Made by a program: the position numbers and the translations under genes. This document shows, one piece after another, positions 12,090 to 20,613 of a DNA stretch of 29,330 nucleotides. The notes below the pieces were generated by a model that did no database searches, had not been told where the DNA came from, and saw nothing but the letters and a program-made list of their open reading frames with translations. Location of the stretch: IMG/VR virus record IMGVR_UViG_3300007539_000134, positions 1 through 29,330 of that record. The stretch is one strand, 5' to 3'. The DNA comes from a virus. Every line of letters begins with the position of its first letter. The stretch's first letter is position 1.

Positions 12090-12532
12090 TGCACTACGAA
12101 AATCTGTCGCAACTGTGGGCCGACATCTATCGACGTGGCGAGTCTGCGGTGGCGTCTGGTTTGGTAGGCCAGGAAGACGAAGCCCAGACGCTGCTTGCCT
12201 CGGGACTTGTATCGACTTTCCGAGTCGCTTCGGCTGGTTCGGAGCCGATGTCGTTGGGTTTCGACGTGACTTTGCGAAACGGCGAAAAGCGACGATTGCT
12301 TCTCGATTATCGTGGCGACGGCGAGGCCCCTACCGTGGTGCCTTGGACCGATCAAAGCCCGCGTAGCTGGCTTGCAACTGATTCGGATCGGATCCTTTAT
12401 GTCGTTGCTGGAACTCAAAACGACACAAATCAGTACCGCGCCAAGATCCTGGCTTGGTGGAAACAAGGCCATATCGTAGCGGGCGGTTGTCTAATGACGC
12501 TGCAACGCTGGCAAGGGATGTTTCGGGGCTAG
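12089..12532 (+). CDS. Unknown phage structural-region protein
   Basis: A 147-residue protein, coupled to the previous gene by TAATG. It opens MHYENLSQLWADIYRRGESA and includes GSEPMSLGFDVTLRNGEKRR, DYRGDGEAPTVVPWTDQSPR and a C-terminal YRAKILAWWKQGHIVAGG. It is mixed alpha/beta with many Trp, and has no signal peptide or membrane segment. Its position between fibre-like proteins suggests a virion component or assembly factor. I do not recognise the family. Confidence 0.65.
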   Translation: MHYENLSQLWADIYRRGESAVASGLVGQEDEAQTLLASGLVSTFRVASAGSEPMSLGFDVTLRNGEKRRLLLDYRGDGEAPTVVPWTDQSPRSWLATDSDRILYVVAGTQNDTNQYRAKILAWWKQGHIVAGGCLMTLQRWQGMFRG

Positions 12533-12538
12533 CAGCAA

Positions 12539-14371
12539 ATGGCCTTCTCCCAGTACGATCGCGGTTCCGGGTTTACCACGACTGGAAGCGTTTACTCCAC
12601 CTACGCCGAGTTTGAACTAAACAAGAGCGCCAACCAGATCGATCCCGGCGCGACCGTAGTTGTTGCGTTTGTTACAAAATATCTCTCAAACCCCCAAACG
12701 GTCACGGTTCGAGATCCGGCCGCCAACACATACCACAAAATCGCGGAGCGGCGGCGGATTGTGTACAGTTCGCCTGGCGTTGTAGACCAGACCCAATCCT
12801 TTGAATTGCGGGTCTACGCTTGCAACGTCACAAACTCGATTGCCCAAAGCGACGAAATTTTTGTCAGGTTCCCGGGCGGATACCCCGCCAGCGGTTTCCT
12901 CTACACGATTTCGGAGTATCGCGGGACAAGCAACGTAAGTTGGACGGTCACTGAGCACGCCCCTAATGGGGGCTTCAGCAACGATGGCTCAGGCAGCTCC
13001 GCAACAAACTCCGCTGCAAGCACCGAGAACGAGATCTCTGATACCGATTGGATCTGGTTTGCCGTAACGGCGATTTGGGACTCCAGCAGCACCTCGATCA
13101 CAGATCCGTCTGGCTTCACGCGCGCGGTTACGGCGGGGAAGTCTGGCGAATCGAGGATGTGGGTCTACCACGACTTCACTCCGGCAGGCACAACGAACCA
13201 GACCTTTACGGCGACGTTTGGCGGCACTCAAACTTGGGCGATGACCGCGTTCGCGCTGCGGCAAAGCCCGAATTTCAATTACAGCAGCGTATCGGAGCCG
13301 GGCGCTGCACTCACCGGCACTGCACAGATCACAGGCTTTTCAACTGGCCCGACTGCGGTAATCGGTGCCGGAGCGGTCGTTGCAAGCTCGACTCTAGCGG
13401 CAACGGCACAACTGAAAGTTTCAAGTCAAGCCTCGGCAAGTTTGATCGGCGCAGCTTTGCCCCAACTTTCTGCGGTAACCGCGACAGTCTCGACCGCAGC
13501 AACTTTATCGGCGGCTAATCCGCAAATTTCCGCTGTAGGGCAGACCGTTGCGACGATTGGGTCAAGTTGCACCGCTACGGTCGGAGCCGCGTCTGTCGTA
13601 TCTGCCGCAAGCCTGGCAGCGACAGCTTCGCAAATTGGTGCGACGGTTGCGGCGACGGTTTCTTCGACCGGCCTTGTTTCTGCTCGAATTACGGCTTTTG
13701 CCAGCCTAGACGGCATCAGCTTTGCGTCAACTGTCGCGCAAATTGCAACGAACAGCGTCTCGGTCAGCAGTTTGCAGAGTTCGACTTCTGCAAGGCTCGA
13801 AGTAGCTGCGGCAAGCCAATCTGCTTTGACGCTTAGTGGCGTCGTAAAGTCAACAGCTTTTGCAAGCGGATTGGCGCAAACCGCACTTAGCCTTTCTGGA
13901 GTTTTGCAATTTAGGGGCATCGCTGCGGCTTCCGCTGCGGCCACTTGTGGCGCAGGAGCTACAAGCACGGGCCCGCAATCCGGCACCGGCACTGCGAGCG
14001 CGCAATGCCTCGGTGCCGTTTTGGCTAGGGTCAACTCGGTCGCGGACGTAATCGGTGTTTCAAGCGCAGCCGCGCTGTCTTCGTTTGTCCCAACAGCGGC
14101 AGCGGCAGCGGCATTAGCGGCTCAAACAAACGCTTTAGTGGGAATTGCGGGCGCCGCAACAGCGGCAGCAGTTGCTTCTGCGACAAATTTCGCAAGTTAC
14201 GACCTTGTAGCGGCTCCTTGCCGGACGTCGGAAGTCACTTCTACGCGCCTGGCGCAAGTCACAAGGAACCGATCGGACACAGTGGTGCAGCCAACAAGAG
14301 GACACAAGGTCTATTCGGCAAGGTCTTCAGCCGTGCTTGCCGAAGATCGTCGCAAAGTTGGTCGTTGCTAA
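12539..14371 (+). CDS. Large Ala/Ser-rich fibre or adhesin-like protein
   Basis: A 610-residue protein with two parts. Residues 1-243 form a beta domain with aromatic strands (SFELRVYACNVTNS, FLYTISEYRGTSNVSWTV, DTDWIWFAVTAIWDSS), resembling carbohydrate-binding or Ig-like modules. Residues 245-560 are about two-thirds Ala, Ser, Thr and Val in degenerate short repeats such as ATAQLKVSSQASASLIGAAL and VSAASLAATASQIGATVAAT, compatible with a fibrous beta-solenoid or helical shaft. The last 50 residues are basic and soluble (RNRSDTVVQPTRGHK). A neck/head fibre that touches the host surface is the most economical reading. No autotransporter or secretion signal is present. Confidence 0.6.
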   Translation: MAFSQYDRGSGFTTTGSVYSTYAEFELNKSANQIDPGATVVVAFVTKYLSNPQTVTVRDPAANTYHKIAERRRIVYSSPGVVDQTQSFELRVYACNVTNSIAQSDEIFVRFPGGYPASGFLYTISEYRGTSNVSWTVTEHAPNGGFSNDGSGSSATNSAASTENEISDTDWIWFAVTAIWDSSSTSITDPSGFTRAVTAGKSGESRMWVYHDFTPAGTTNQTFTATFGGTQTWAMTAFALRQSPNFNYSSVSEPGAALTGTAQITGFSTGPTAVIGAGAVVASSTLAATAQLKVSSQASASLIGAALPQLSAVTATVSTAATLSAANPQISAVGQTVATIGSSCTATVGAASVVSAASLAATASQIGATVAATVSSTGLVSARITAFASLDGISFASTVAQIATNSVSVSSLQSSTSARLEVAAASQSALTLSGVVKSTAFASGLAQTALSLSGVLQFRGIAAASAAATCGAGATSTGPQSGTGTASAQCLGAVLARVNSVADVIGVSSAAALSSFVPTAAAAAALAAQTNALVGIAGAATAAAVASATNFASYDLVAAPCRTSEVTSTRLAQVTRNRSDTVVQPTRGHKVYSARSSAVLAEDRRKVGRC

Positions 14372-14392
14372 GGACCGTCGTAAGTTTAGATC

Positions 14393-14665
14393 GTGCCTGT
14401 GTTTCGCAAAGGCCCAGCGGCCACCCTCGACTTCTCTTTAGACTGGACGGATTGGTTGTCGTCTGGGCAGTCGATTGGGTCGAGCAACTGGACGGCGTCT
14501 AGCGGGCTGACTGTGCAGTCTCAGAGCGTTTCGGGCGCTACTGCTACGGTCGTCGTGTCTGGGGGCACCGCTGGAAAGCTCGAGACCTTAGTCAACTCCG
14601 TCACGTCCAGCCCTGGTAATCTAGTAGCAACCCGCACGATCCATATTGTCGTTGAGGACACCTAA
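14393..14665 (+). CDS. Fibre-adaptor-like Ig-type small protein
   Basis: A 90-residue protein starting at GTG 14393. The order KGPAATLDFSLDWTDWLSSG, GSSNWTASSGLTVQSQS, VVVSGGTAGKLETLVNSV and ATRTIHIVVEDT is a recognisable all-beta phage pattern (DWxxWL...SGGTAG...RTIxI). It is often annotated as a fibre-tail adaptor or structural protein. It follows the long fibre gene directly, consistent with attaching it to the particle. The exact attachment is inference. Confidence 0.7.
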   Translation: MPVFRKGPAATLDFSLDWTDWLSSGQSIGSSNWTASSGLTVQSQSVSGATATVVVSGGTAGKLETLVNSVTSSPGNLVATRTIHIVVEDT

Positions 14666-15469
14666 ATGGCGTCGCTTGAGGACGTCATGGACGCTCTGGC
14701 CGACGTGGTGGCGGCAGACATCTATCCACAAGGGTCCAGCCAGTCGAGCGTCACGGGCGATTTTGTGAGGATTTACCCCGGCTGGCCGAGTGCCGTGCAG
14801 TTGGAAGAAGACCTCGACGCAGACCGCGCCCATGTATCTATCTGGCCGACAAACCGAGACCTGAACACTACTAGGTATTTTGACGACCGGCCAATAGAGA
14901 CAATCCCTGCGGCGACGTTGACAGGTACCTTCAATGCCTCTGCGAGCGAAATCAGTTTTTCCGGCGCCGTAGATATTGACCATAACGTGGGCGTAACGGG
15001 AAAAGCCTGGCAAGTATCTTTGCGAGTGTCGCAAGGTTCCACGTTAAACAACGTGGCTACGGACGTTGCGGCTGCGATCGTGTCCGTTGGTGGCGCAGCC
15101 ACGGCAACCGCATCTGTGGTTTCTGTGGGCGAGACGGTGGCCGTGTCGATTGGCACGATCGGAACCATTCGCACGTCGCCGCGGCAACAACGTCGAAGTT
15201 TGCAACTGATCGTCTGGAGTTCGACGCCCGACCAGCGTCGCAGGATCTCCGACAGGCTAGATCAAGTAATCGCCAAAAACCCTTGGTTAGTGTTGGCTGA
15301 CGGATCGAAGGGGCGTCTGGTCTACGAAAGCTCGCCCATAATGGATCGATTTGAAAAAGCCAACCTCTTTCGGCGTGATTTTTTCGTATCTGTCGAGTTC
15401 TCGACTATTGTGGACGAGACGACGAGCCAGATTACAGTCACCGATAGGACTCTGGAGCTTTGTCCTTAG
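14666..15469 (+). CDS. Tail terminator / tail completion protein (probable)
   Basis: A 267-residue protein beginning at ATG 14666, immediately after the adaptor gene and just before the sheath, the normal place of the tail terminator in contractile-tail phages. It starts with a helix (MASLEDVMDALADVVAADIY), continues with strands (VTGDFVRIYPGWPS, RAHVSIWP), and ends with RRSLQLIVWSSTPDQRRRIS, a helix-strand pattern seen in terminators, and FFVSVEFSTIVDE. Residues about 75-170 are an inserted Ala/Ser/Val beta region. The protein would cap the tail at the neck end. Confidence 0.6.
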   Translation: MASLEDVMDALADVVAADIYPQGSSQSSVTGDFVRIYPGWPSAVQLEEDLDADRAHVSIWPTNRDLNTTRYFDDRPIETIPAATLTGTFNASASEISFSGAVDIDHNVGVTGKAWQVSLRVSQGSTLNNVATDVAAAIVSVGGAATATASVVSVGETVAVSIGTIGTIRTSPRQQRRSLQLIVWSSTPDQRRRISDRLDQVIAKNPWLVLADGSKGRLVYESSPIMDRFEKANLFRRDFFVSVEFSTIVDETTSQITVTDRTLELCP

Positions 15470-15491
15470 CTCGAATTGACGGGAGAAAACG

Positions 15492-17105
15492 ATGCCAATT
15501 ACACAACTTGGAGCGATCAACACAACTGCGCTCCTGGTCCCTGACGTATACGTCCAGATTGTTCCGCCTCAGACCACCCTTCTCAACGGCGTTCCGACCA
15601 ACGTGTTGGGTATTGTCGGGACGGCCCAGTGGGGTCCGGTGGATACTCCTGTCACGGTCGGAAGTATGCAGGACTTTGCGCGTTCTTTCGGTGCGATCCA
15701 AGACGTGCAGCATGATCTCGGGACTGCGGCAGCCGCCGCAGTCCTTCAAGGCGCCGCAAATATGCGTTGTGTGCGGGTGACCGACGGTACTGACGCTGCC
15801 GCCACAGGCGCAATCTCCGATTCTGCGGTCACTCCTGCGGACGGCGCCGTTGTCACGGCAAAGTACACCGGCACGCTGGGCAATTCGATCGAGGTGCGGT
15901 TGCAGCCGGGCAGCAACTCGACCGTGTCTGCCCCGACCTGGAAGCTCGTTATCGCTATTCCCGGCCAGCCCGCAGAGACGTTTGACCGAATTAGCGGTAC
16001 CGCAGCGGACGGATCGACGGAGGGCAGCTTCTGGTACAACTTGATTGATGCGGTCAATAACGGCCAAAACATTCTTCGTGGCGCAAGCGAGCTGGTGACT
16101 CTGTCGGTCCCTCAGAGCAGTCCTTCTGCGGTACTTCCCATTGACTCTGAGACAAATACGCTCACGGGCGGTACGGACGGCAACCTTGGCGCGGCGAACG
16201 CTGCGGCAAAGACCACGGCTATGGTCGGTACCGACGTAAGCTACCCCCCCACGGGCATGTACGCCCTCAAAGGCAGCGGCGCCTCGATCGTCAATCTGGC
16301 CGACTACGACAACGACAACGACTGGAGCACCATCAGCGCCTTCGGCTTGAGCGAGGGGGCCTACTGCGTTGTCGCTGGCGCTGCGGGTCAGTCTACCGTG
16401 ACTTCGGCGGTAACCGACAAAAAGGATGCGTCAGCCGACAGCTACTCGCTCAAGGTGATGATGGGCGACTGGTGTTATTGGTTCGACGCCGTAAACGGTC
16501 GGACTCGCCTTTTGTCGCCAGCCAGTTTTGTTGCGGGCCGCTTGGCGGCGCTCTCCCCTGAGCAGTCCACCCTGAATAAGCCGATTTACGGCTTGGTGGG
16601 CACTCAGCGGAGCGAGAACGCGCGTCGCTACAACTCTGCCGAGTTGCAGGAACTTGCGGAGGGCGGCGTAGACGTAATCACCAGCCCGTCGCCGGGCGGC
16701 GAGTATTTCTCCTGCCGAATTGGGCACAACGCGAGCAGCAATCCAGTGACTAACGGCGACAACTACACCCGCATGACCAATTACCTAGCCTCGACTTTTA
16801 ATGCGGGTCTTGGGTTGTTCATCGGGCGGCTTCAAAGCGCCGCCGTGCGTCGCCAGGCCAAGAACACCCTGGAGAACTTCCTGTCCGCTTTGGAGCTTCA
16901 GGGTCAGATCGGCAACGCAGAAGGCACGACGCCGTTCCAGGTCATTATCGATTCGTCGAACAATCCTGCGGCTCGAGTAGCTTTGGGCTACATGCAAGCC
17001 GACGTGAAGGTGCAGTACCTGTCGATCATCGAGAAGTTCCTGGTCAACGTCGAGGGCGGCCAGAGCGTAACCATTGAGCGGGTCGCTACCGAGCCGTTGG
17101 CCTGA
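15492..17105 (+). CDS. Contractile tail sheath protein
   Basis: A 537-residue protein with ribosome site GGGAG before ATG 15492. The N-terminal segment PDVYVQIVPPQTTLLNGVPT followed by NVLGIVGTAQWGPVDTPVTV is typical of sheath proteins (PGVYxxE...I.GTAxxGP). The C-terminal portion (LENFLSALELQGQIGNAEGT, GYMQADVKVQYLSIIEKFLV) matches the sheath C-terminal domain that builds the inter-subunit beta mesh. Residues 110-300 are an exposed, variable domain. It polymerises round the tube and contracts on infection, so its presence makes this a myovirus. Confidence 0.93.
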   Translation: MPITQLGAINTTALLVPDVYVQIVPPQTTLLNGVPTNVLGIVGTAQWGPVDTPVTVGSMQDFARSFGAIQDVQHDLGTAAAAAVLQGAANMRCVRVTDGTDAAATGAISDSAVTPADGAVVTAKYTGTLGNSIEVRLQPGSNSTVSAPTWKLVIAIPGQPAETFDRISGTAADGSTEGSFWYNLIDAVNNGQNILRGASELVTLSVPQSSPSAVLPIDSETNTLTGGTDGNLGAANAAAKTTAMVGTDVSYPPTGMYALKGSGASIVNLADYDNDNDWSTISAFGLSEGAYCVVAGAAGQSTVTSAVTDKKDASADSYSLKVMMGDWCYWFDAVNGRTRLLSPASFVAGRLAALSPEQSTLNKPIYGLVGTQRSENARRYNSAELQELAEGGVDVITSPSPGGEYFSCRIGHNASSNPVTNGDNYTRMTNYLASTFNAGLGLFIGRLQSAAVRRQAKNTLENFLSALELQGQIGNAEGTTPFQVIIDSSNNPAARVALGYMQADVKVQYLSIIEKFLVNVEGGQSVTIERVATEPLA

Positions 17106-17135
17106 TCGGCGGCGGCATTCAGGGAGACATAGCAA

Positions 17136-17567
17136 ATGCCAGTCAATAATTATTCTGTCGGGCGCGACATTGTGCTCGACGTCGTGACCTCCACCGGCCC
17201 GATTCGGATTAACCGGATCACGTCGTTCACCAGCAAGCCGATGTATGAGGAGCGTAAGATCAGCGGCCTTGACGGCGTGACTGACAATCTGATCTTGCCG
17301 TCTTGTTGGGAAGGCTCAATGGATGTCGAGCGGCAGGACGCCGAGCTGGACAGCTACTTCGCGCAGTTGGAAAACGACTACTACGCTGGGTCGAACATCA
17401 CTAACCAGACCATCACAGAGACAATTTCCGAACCTGATGGCAGCGTGAGTCAGTATCGATACGAGCAAGTAGTCCTCAAACTGGACACTGCCGGAGAGTG
17501 GCGTGGCGACGACAGCGTAAAACAGTCAATTTCGTTCATGGCGTCTCGCCGCAAGAGAGTTAGCTAA
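17136..17567 (+). CDS. Tail tube protein
   Basis: A 143-residue protein after the sheath gene, the standard order. GGGAG lies upstream of ATG 17136. It opens MPVNNYSVGRDIVLDVVTS and has alternating strands (ITSFTSKPMYEERKISGLDG, QYRYEQVVLKLDTAGEW) with a central WEGSMDVER segment, matching compact beta-barrel tube proteins. Hexamer rings of it stack inside the sheath. It ends in basic SRRKRVS. The stop overlaps the next start (TAATG). Confidence 0.85.
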   Translation: MPVNNYSVGRDIVLDVVTSTGPIRINRITSFTSKPMYEERKISGLDGVTDNLILPSCWEGSMDVERQDAELDSYFAQLENDYYAGSNITNQTITETISEPDGSVSQYRYEQVVLKLDTAGEWRGDDSVKQSISFMASRRKRVS

Positions 17568-17944
17568 TGGCTGAGTTGAAAGTCAGAAAGCCGTCGGAAG
17601 AAGCCACCGAAAGTGTCGAACCTGTAGTTGTGCAGGACACTCGAGGTCGAAAGTTCATTTTGAGCAAGCCAAGTGTCTTGGCTCAGTTTCGGCTGGTGGA
17701 CATTCTGGGAGACACGGCCAAGAACGAAACGTACATGTCGATGGTCTTGCCTCTGATTTGGGTGACTGCCATCGAGGAGCGGGGAATTGAAGAGCCGGTG
17801 TTGCTTCCGACCAGTCGGCGTGAGCTTGACGCCCTGATCCAACGGATTGACGAACCGGGAATCATAGCAATCGCCTCAAAGCTGCAAGAGATTTCCGAAG
17901 CAGAGACCGAAACGCAGTCGGTAGAGGCCTTAAAAAACGAGTAA
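17567..17944 (+). CDS. Tail assembly chaperone, short form (G-like)
   Basis: A 125-residue zero-frame product of a frameshifting gene. It has an acidic helical C-terminus and a core with RKFILSKPSVLAQFRLVDIL, and ends EALKNE. In the lambda G/GT scheme the short form and the extended form together coat the tape measure during tail assembly. The gene sits between tube and tape measure, the canonical place. The slip site is at its third- and second-last codons. Confidence 0.88.
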   Translation: MAELKVRKPSEEATESVEPVVVQDTRGRKFILSKPSVLAQFRLVDILGDTAKNETYMSMVLPLIWVTAIEERGIEEPVLLPTSRRELDALIQRIDEPGIIAIASKLQEISEAETETQSVEALKNE

Positions 17945-18117
17945 GGCACCCCGTTCTCCGGTCTTCGCTTTATCTGGTGAAGAATGGGGTGCCGTTCGAC
18001 GTTGCATTTTCACTTTCGGAAATAGACCGCCAAGCATACATCATCATCCTGGGAGAGCTTGACGGCCAAAAGTTCAACTGGGCGTCGATGAAGTTTGAGG
18101 AAGCACCCCGACGATGA
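17567..18117 (+). CDS. Tail assembly chaperone, -1 frameshift extended form (GT-like)
   Basis: Joined product: 17567-17938 then 17938-18117. After a -1 slip, codon CGA at 17938 is read and the frame stays open for 59 codons to TGA 18115-18117. The extension begins RVRHPVLRSSLYLVKNGVPF and continues DVAFSLSEIDRQAYIIILGE, with a NGVPFDVAFSL...GELDG pattern familiar from T-type extensions of contractile-tail phages. Total about 183 residues. The extension has no independent start and no other explanation, and the -1 frame ends overlapping the next gene's ATG at 18114. Confidence 0.88.
17932..17993 (+). promoter_or_regulatory. Programmed -1 ribosomal frameshift signal
   Basis: The slippery heptamer A AAA AAC (17932-17938) is in register with codons TTA AAA AAC. 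After a 6-nt spacer comes a stem: GGCACCCCGTTCT (17945-17957) with AGAATGGGGTGCC (17981-17993), 13 pairs including one G-T. Inner CCGG/CTGG pairing in the loop is possible. This matches the X XXY YYZ plus downstream structure rule closely. Confidence 0.9.
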
Positions 18118-18626
18118 AAACCCGAAACTTTGACTCGCTAGAAAGTTTCGCAAATGCGTTGGGGCAGAACGTACTGCGCGCTCGTATTGCCGAGCCACTT
18201 CTGGACGCAATAGGCGAGACCGTTTCGCAACGCGCCGCCGCAAAGCTGGGCACTTACCAAGGTTCGTCCGGCCCCTTTGATCGTTGGAAGCAACTGACCG
18301 ATCGCACTCAAAAACTGCGTGTTGCGGAAGGTTACACTCCAAACGATCCGCTACTTCGTTCGGGCGAGATGCGCGACGAGCTTGAGGAGCTGGGTTACGA
18401 GACCCAGGTTGCTCTGTTGCGCGTCATCATCGGCTCGCCGTTTGACAAAGCCCTGGCGAACGAAATTGGGACTCAGCACATTCCACCGCGCTCTTTCTTG
18501 GGGGCCGCTCTGCATGAGTCCTTGGACGAGATTCGCGCCTACGTCGGCGCCGCAACCGTCGCCGGGCTGACTGACGCTCGAGGGCGGCTCCCCAGTATCT
18601 TCCGCAAGAAGGTGAGAAGCCTGTAA
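18114..18626 (+). CDS. Virion morphogenesis / tail completion protein (gpS/Mu gpG-like)
   Basis: A 170-residue protein overlapping the frameshifted extension by ATGA. Helical N-terminal half (FDSLESFANALGQNVLRARI, ETVSQRAAAKLG), then SSGPFDRWKQLTDRTQKLR and PNDPLLRSGEMRDEL. The segment NEIGTQHIPPRSFLGAAL is the clearest mark of the P2 gpS/Mu gpG virion morphogenesis family (HxxG...IPxRxFLG). It probably acts at the tail-head joint or in tail completion. The stop overlaps the tape-measure start (TAATG). Confidence 0.8.
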   Translation: MKTRNFDSLESFANALGQNVLRARIAEPLLDAIGETVSQRAAAKLGTYQGSSGPFDRWKQLTDRTQKLRVAEGYTPNDPLLRSGEMRDELEELGYETQVALLRVIIGSPFDKALANEIGTQHIPPRSFLGAALHESLDEIRAYVGAATVAGLTDARGRLPSIFRKKVRSL

Positions 18627-20605
18627 TGTTTGAGGCATTCAAAGTCGGCGTCACCGTTCATCTTCGCAATCTGACCACAGGTCCGATTACGGACATGTCC
18701 CGCAAGTTCCGCACTGCGGAAGGGGATGTCCGCAGGATCAATCGCCAGATCGAAACTCTGCAACTGTTGATGAAGGCTGGGCTGGTGGGTCCGGCGGGCC
18801 ATGCTCAGTTGCGGGGAATGCAAGTAGCTCTTGCCGCCGCAAATTCGCACGCCGAAGACCTTGGCCGAAACCTAAAAGCCATTCAGACAAGAATGCTTGT
18901 GGGCGGCGGCATGGCGGGCGCCGGAGCTTTGGGCCTGTTTGGAGTCTTCAAAGGCATCCAATCCGCAAACGACATTCAGGAAGCCAAAACTCAGCTTTCA
19001 ATGCTTGGCTTGAGCGCCAAAGACATGTCGAGAGTGGTGGAGGCGGCTTTCTCGAACACCCGCAAGGTTATTACCAGTTCCGTCGATCGAAACATCGCGG
19101 ACTTGATCGACCTACGCGGGGTCGTGGGTGACGTGGACACGGCAATCCAACTGCTGCCCATGTTCACAAAGACTCGAGCTATAGCCAAAGCCATGGACTT
19201 TGAAGGCTTTGTGCCTGAAACAAAAACCTTGGCGTCGAACATGGCTAAAGCCTTGGACATGTTCGGTGTCGGGCAGGACGGCCCAGATTTCGTAAAGTAC
19301 ACCGAATTGATGACTCGAGTTTTGGTTGCAACTCGAGGCATGGTGAATCCAGAAGCGTATCGATTTGTAGGCAAGTATGGAAGCATTGCAGCTCGGTCAT
19401 ACGACGAGGATTTTCTGTTCGGGTACTTGCCGCACTTGATGCAGGACTACGCTTCAAAGTCTGGCGGCGGTGGCGGGCACGGCGGCGTTGGCGCACCGCT
19501 GATGTCTCTATTTTCTGCAATGGTCCAAGGGAAAATGGGCCAGGACACCGCAGCAAATTTGAATCGCTTAGGTTTGCTGGTTGAGTACAAGAAAGACGGC
19601 CAAGACACGATTCGGGGAAAGTCCGGCGCCAAAATCGTGAACGAAGATTTGTTCAAGGCGAATCCGTTCACTTGGACGATGCGTTACTTTGTTCCGGCGC
19701 TGGAAAACCACATGCGTACCGCGTATGTGGACACGCGCACTGGATTCAATCCTTACCGGAACATAGGGTCTATCGACGACGTACCCAACAAAGTCCTTTC
19801 TGGCGTCATTGGAGATTTGCTGACCTTCAATCGCAACGCGGCCAAAATGATCGACTCGTTTGTCGTCAAGCGCAAAGGTTTTGAGCGTGATCGCTCAATG
19901 GTCATGCAGACCCTCCACTTTGAATCGCTTTATGAACAGTCTTTGGCGTCTCCTGGCGTAGCGGGAATGGCTTTGCAAGCAGGATTTAAGAACTTCACTG
20001 GAGCACTTTTTCAATCAACCGTTCCGTTGTTGACCGTATTGAAGCGAGAATTTGCTTTGGCGTTTCAAGGGCTGGGAAACGTACTGAGCAACTATCCCGC
20101 TCTTTTGTCGGCGGTAACGGGCGGCTTCATCGGCTTGTCGGTTGCGCTGGTCGCTGTCGGAGCAAAACTCTTGCTTGCGGGCGTTATGGCAAAACTGACG
20201 GCTGGCGTGGGCTTGCTGGGCACTGTTATTCTAGGCATTCCGGTTGCGAAGATACTGGCGGTTGCAGCAGCATTGGGCGCAATCAGCAGCTTGGCAGCCT
20301 ATCTCAGCGAGGATTTCCGGCAGGGGCGCATACAACGACAATCAGGAAGCCAAAACTCAGCTTTCAATGCTTGGCTTGAGCGCCAGGGGCATGTCCCGAT
20401 GGATCGAGGCGGCATTCTTACGGCGATAGCTCCTCCGACGCCCGTGCCGTCGCAGCTAGCGACTCCAACGGTTGTGCTCAATGTGGACGGTCGCGAATTG
20501 GCTAGGGTTAGCGCCCGCAATAAAGGGCTTTACGGGGATGCGCCCGACGGCCCAAGCCTTGTCAACCCGCTGGACGGAATCCCAGCGGAATCGGTGATCT
20601 ACTAA
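18626..20605 (+). CDS. Tail tape measure protein
   Basis: A 659-residue protein directly after the chaperone and completion genes. The N-terminal half is helical (AEGDVRRINRQIETLQLLMK and following). A Gly-rich segment, SGGGGGHGGVGAP, is near residue 285. A long hydrophobic stretch at about 490-562 (GGFIGLSVALVAVGAKLLLA, ILAVAAALGAISSLAAYLSE) gives several potential membrane spans, as expected for a protein ejected into the host membrane. By the usual 1.5 Angstrom-per-residue rule the tail would be about 100 nm (estimate only). Residues 573-587 derive from an out-of-frame copy of the DNA encoding residues 117-131, which is unusual. Confidence 0.88.
   Translation: MFEAFKVGVTVHLRNLTTGPITDMSRKFRTAEGDVRRINRQIETLQLLMKAGLVGPAGHAQLRGMQVALAAANSHAEDLGRNLKAIQTRMLVGGGMAGAGALGLFGVFKGIQSANDIQEAKTQLSMLGLSAKDMSRVVEAAFSNTRKVITSSVDRNIADLIDLRGVVGDVDTAIQLLPMFTKTRAIAKAMDFEGFVPETKTLASNMAKALDMFGVGQDGPDFVKYTELMTRVLVATRGMVNPEAYRFVGKYGSIAARSYDEDFLFGYLPHLMQDYASKSGGGGGHGGVGAPLMSLFSAMVQGKMGQDTAANLNRLGLLVEYKKDGQDTIRGKSGAKIVNEDLFKANPFTWTMRYFVPALENHMRTAYVDTRTGFNPYRNIGSIDDVPNKVLSGVIGDLLTFNRNAAKMIDSFVVKRKGFERDRSMVMQTLHFESLYEQSLASPGVAGMALQAGFKNFTGALFQSTVPLLTVLKREFALAFQGLGNVLSNYPALLSAVTGGFIGLSVALVAVGAKLLLAGVMAKLTAGVGLLGTVILGIPVAKILAVAAALGAISSLAAYLSEDFRQGRIQRQSGSQNSAFNAWLERQGHVPMDRGGILTAIAPPTPVPSQLATPTVVLNVDGRELARVSARNKGLYGDAPDGPSLVNPLDGIPAESVIY
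18968..19054. repeat. Intragenic repeat, upstream copy
   Basis: The first copy of a repeat of about 85 bp within the tape-measure gene. Bases 18976-19019 are identical (44 nt) to 20342-20385. The remaining flanks are about 75-80 per cent similar. This copy is read as QEAKTQLSMLGLSA. Confidence 0.9.
20334..20420. repeat. Intragenic repeat, downstream copy in a different frame
   Basis: The second copy. The tape-measure frame reads it as SGSQNSAFNAWLERQ. The +1 frame would read NDNQEAKTQLSMLGLSARGM, matching the upstream protein segment. The copies differ by 1,366 bp in position, which is not a multiple of three. Confidence 0.9.
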
Positions 20606-20613
20606 GGTGCGCT

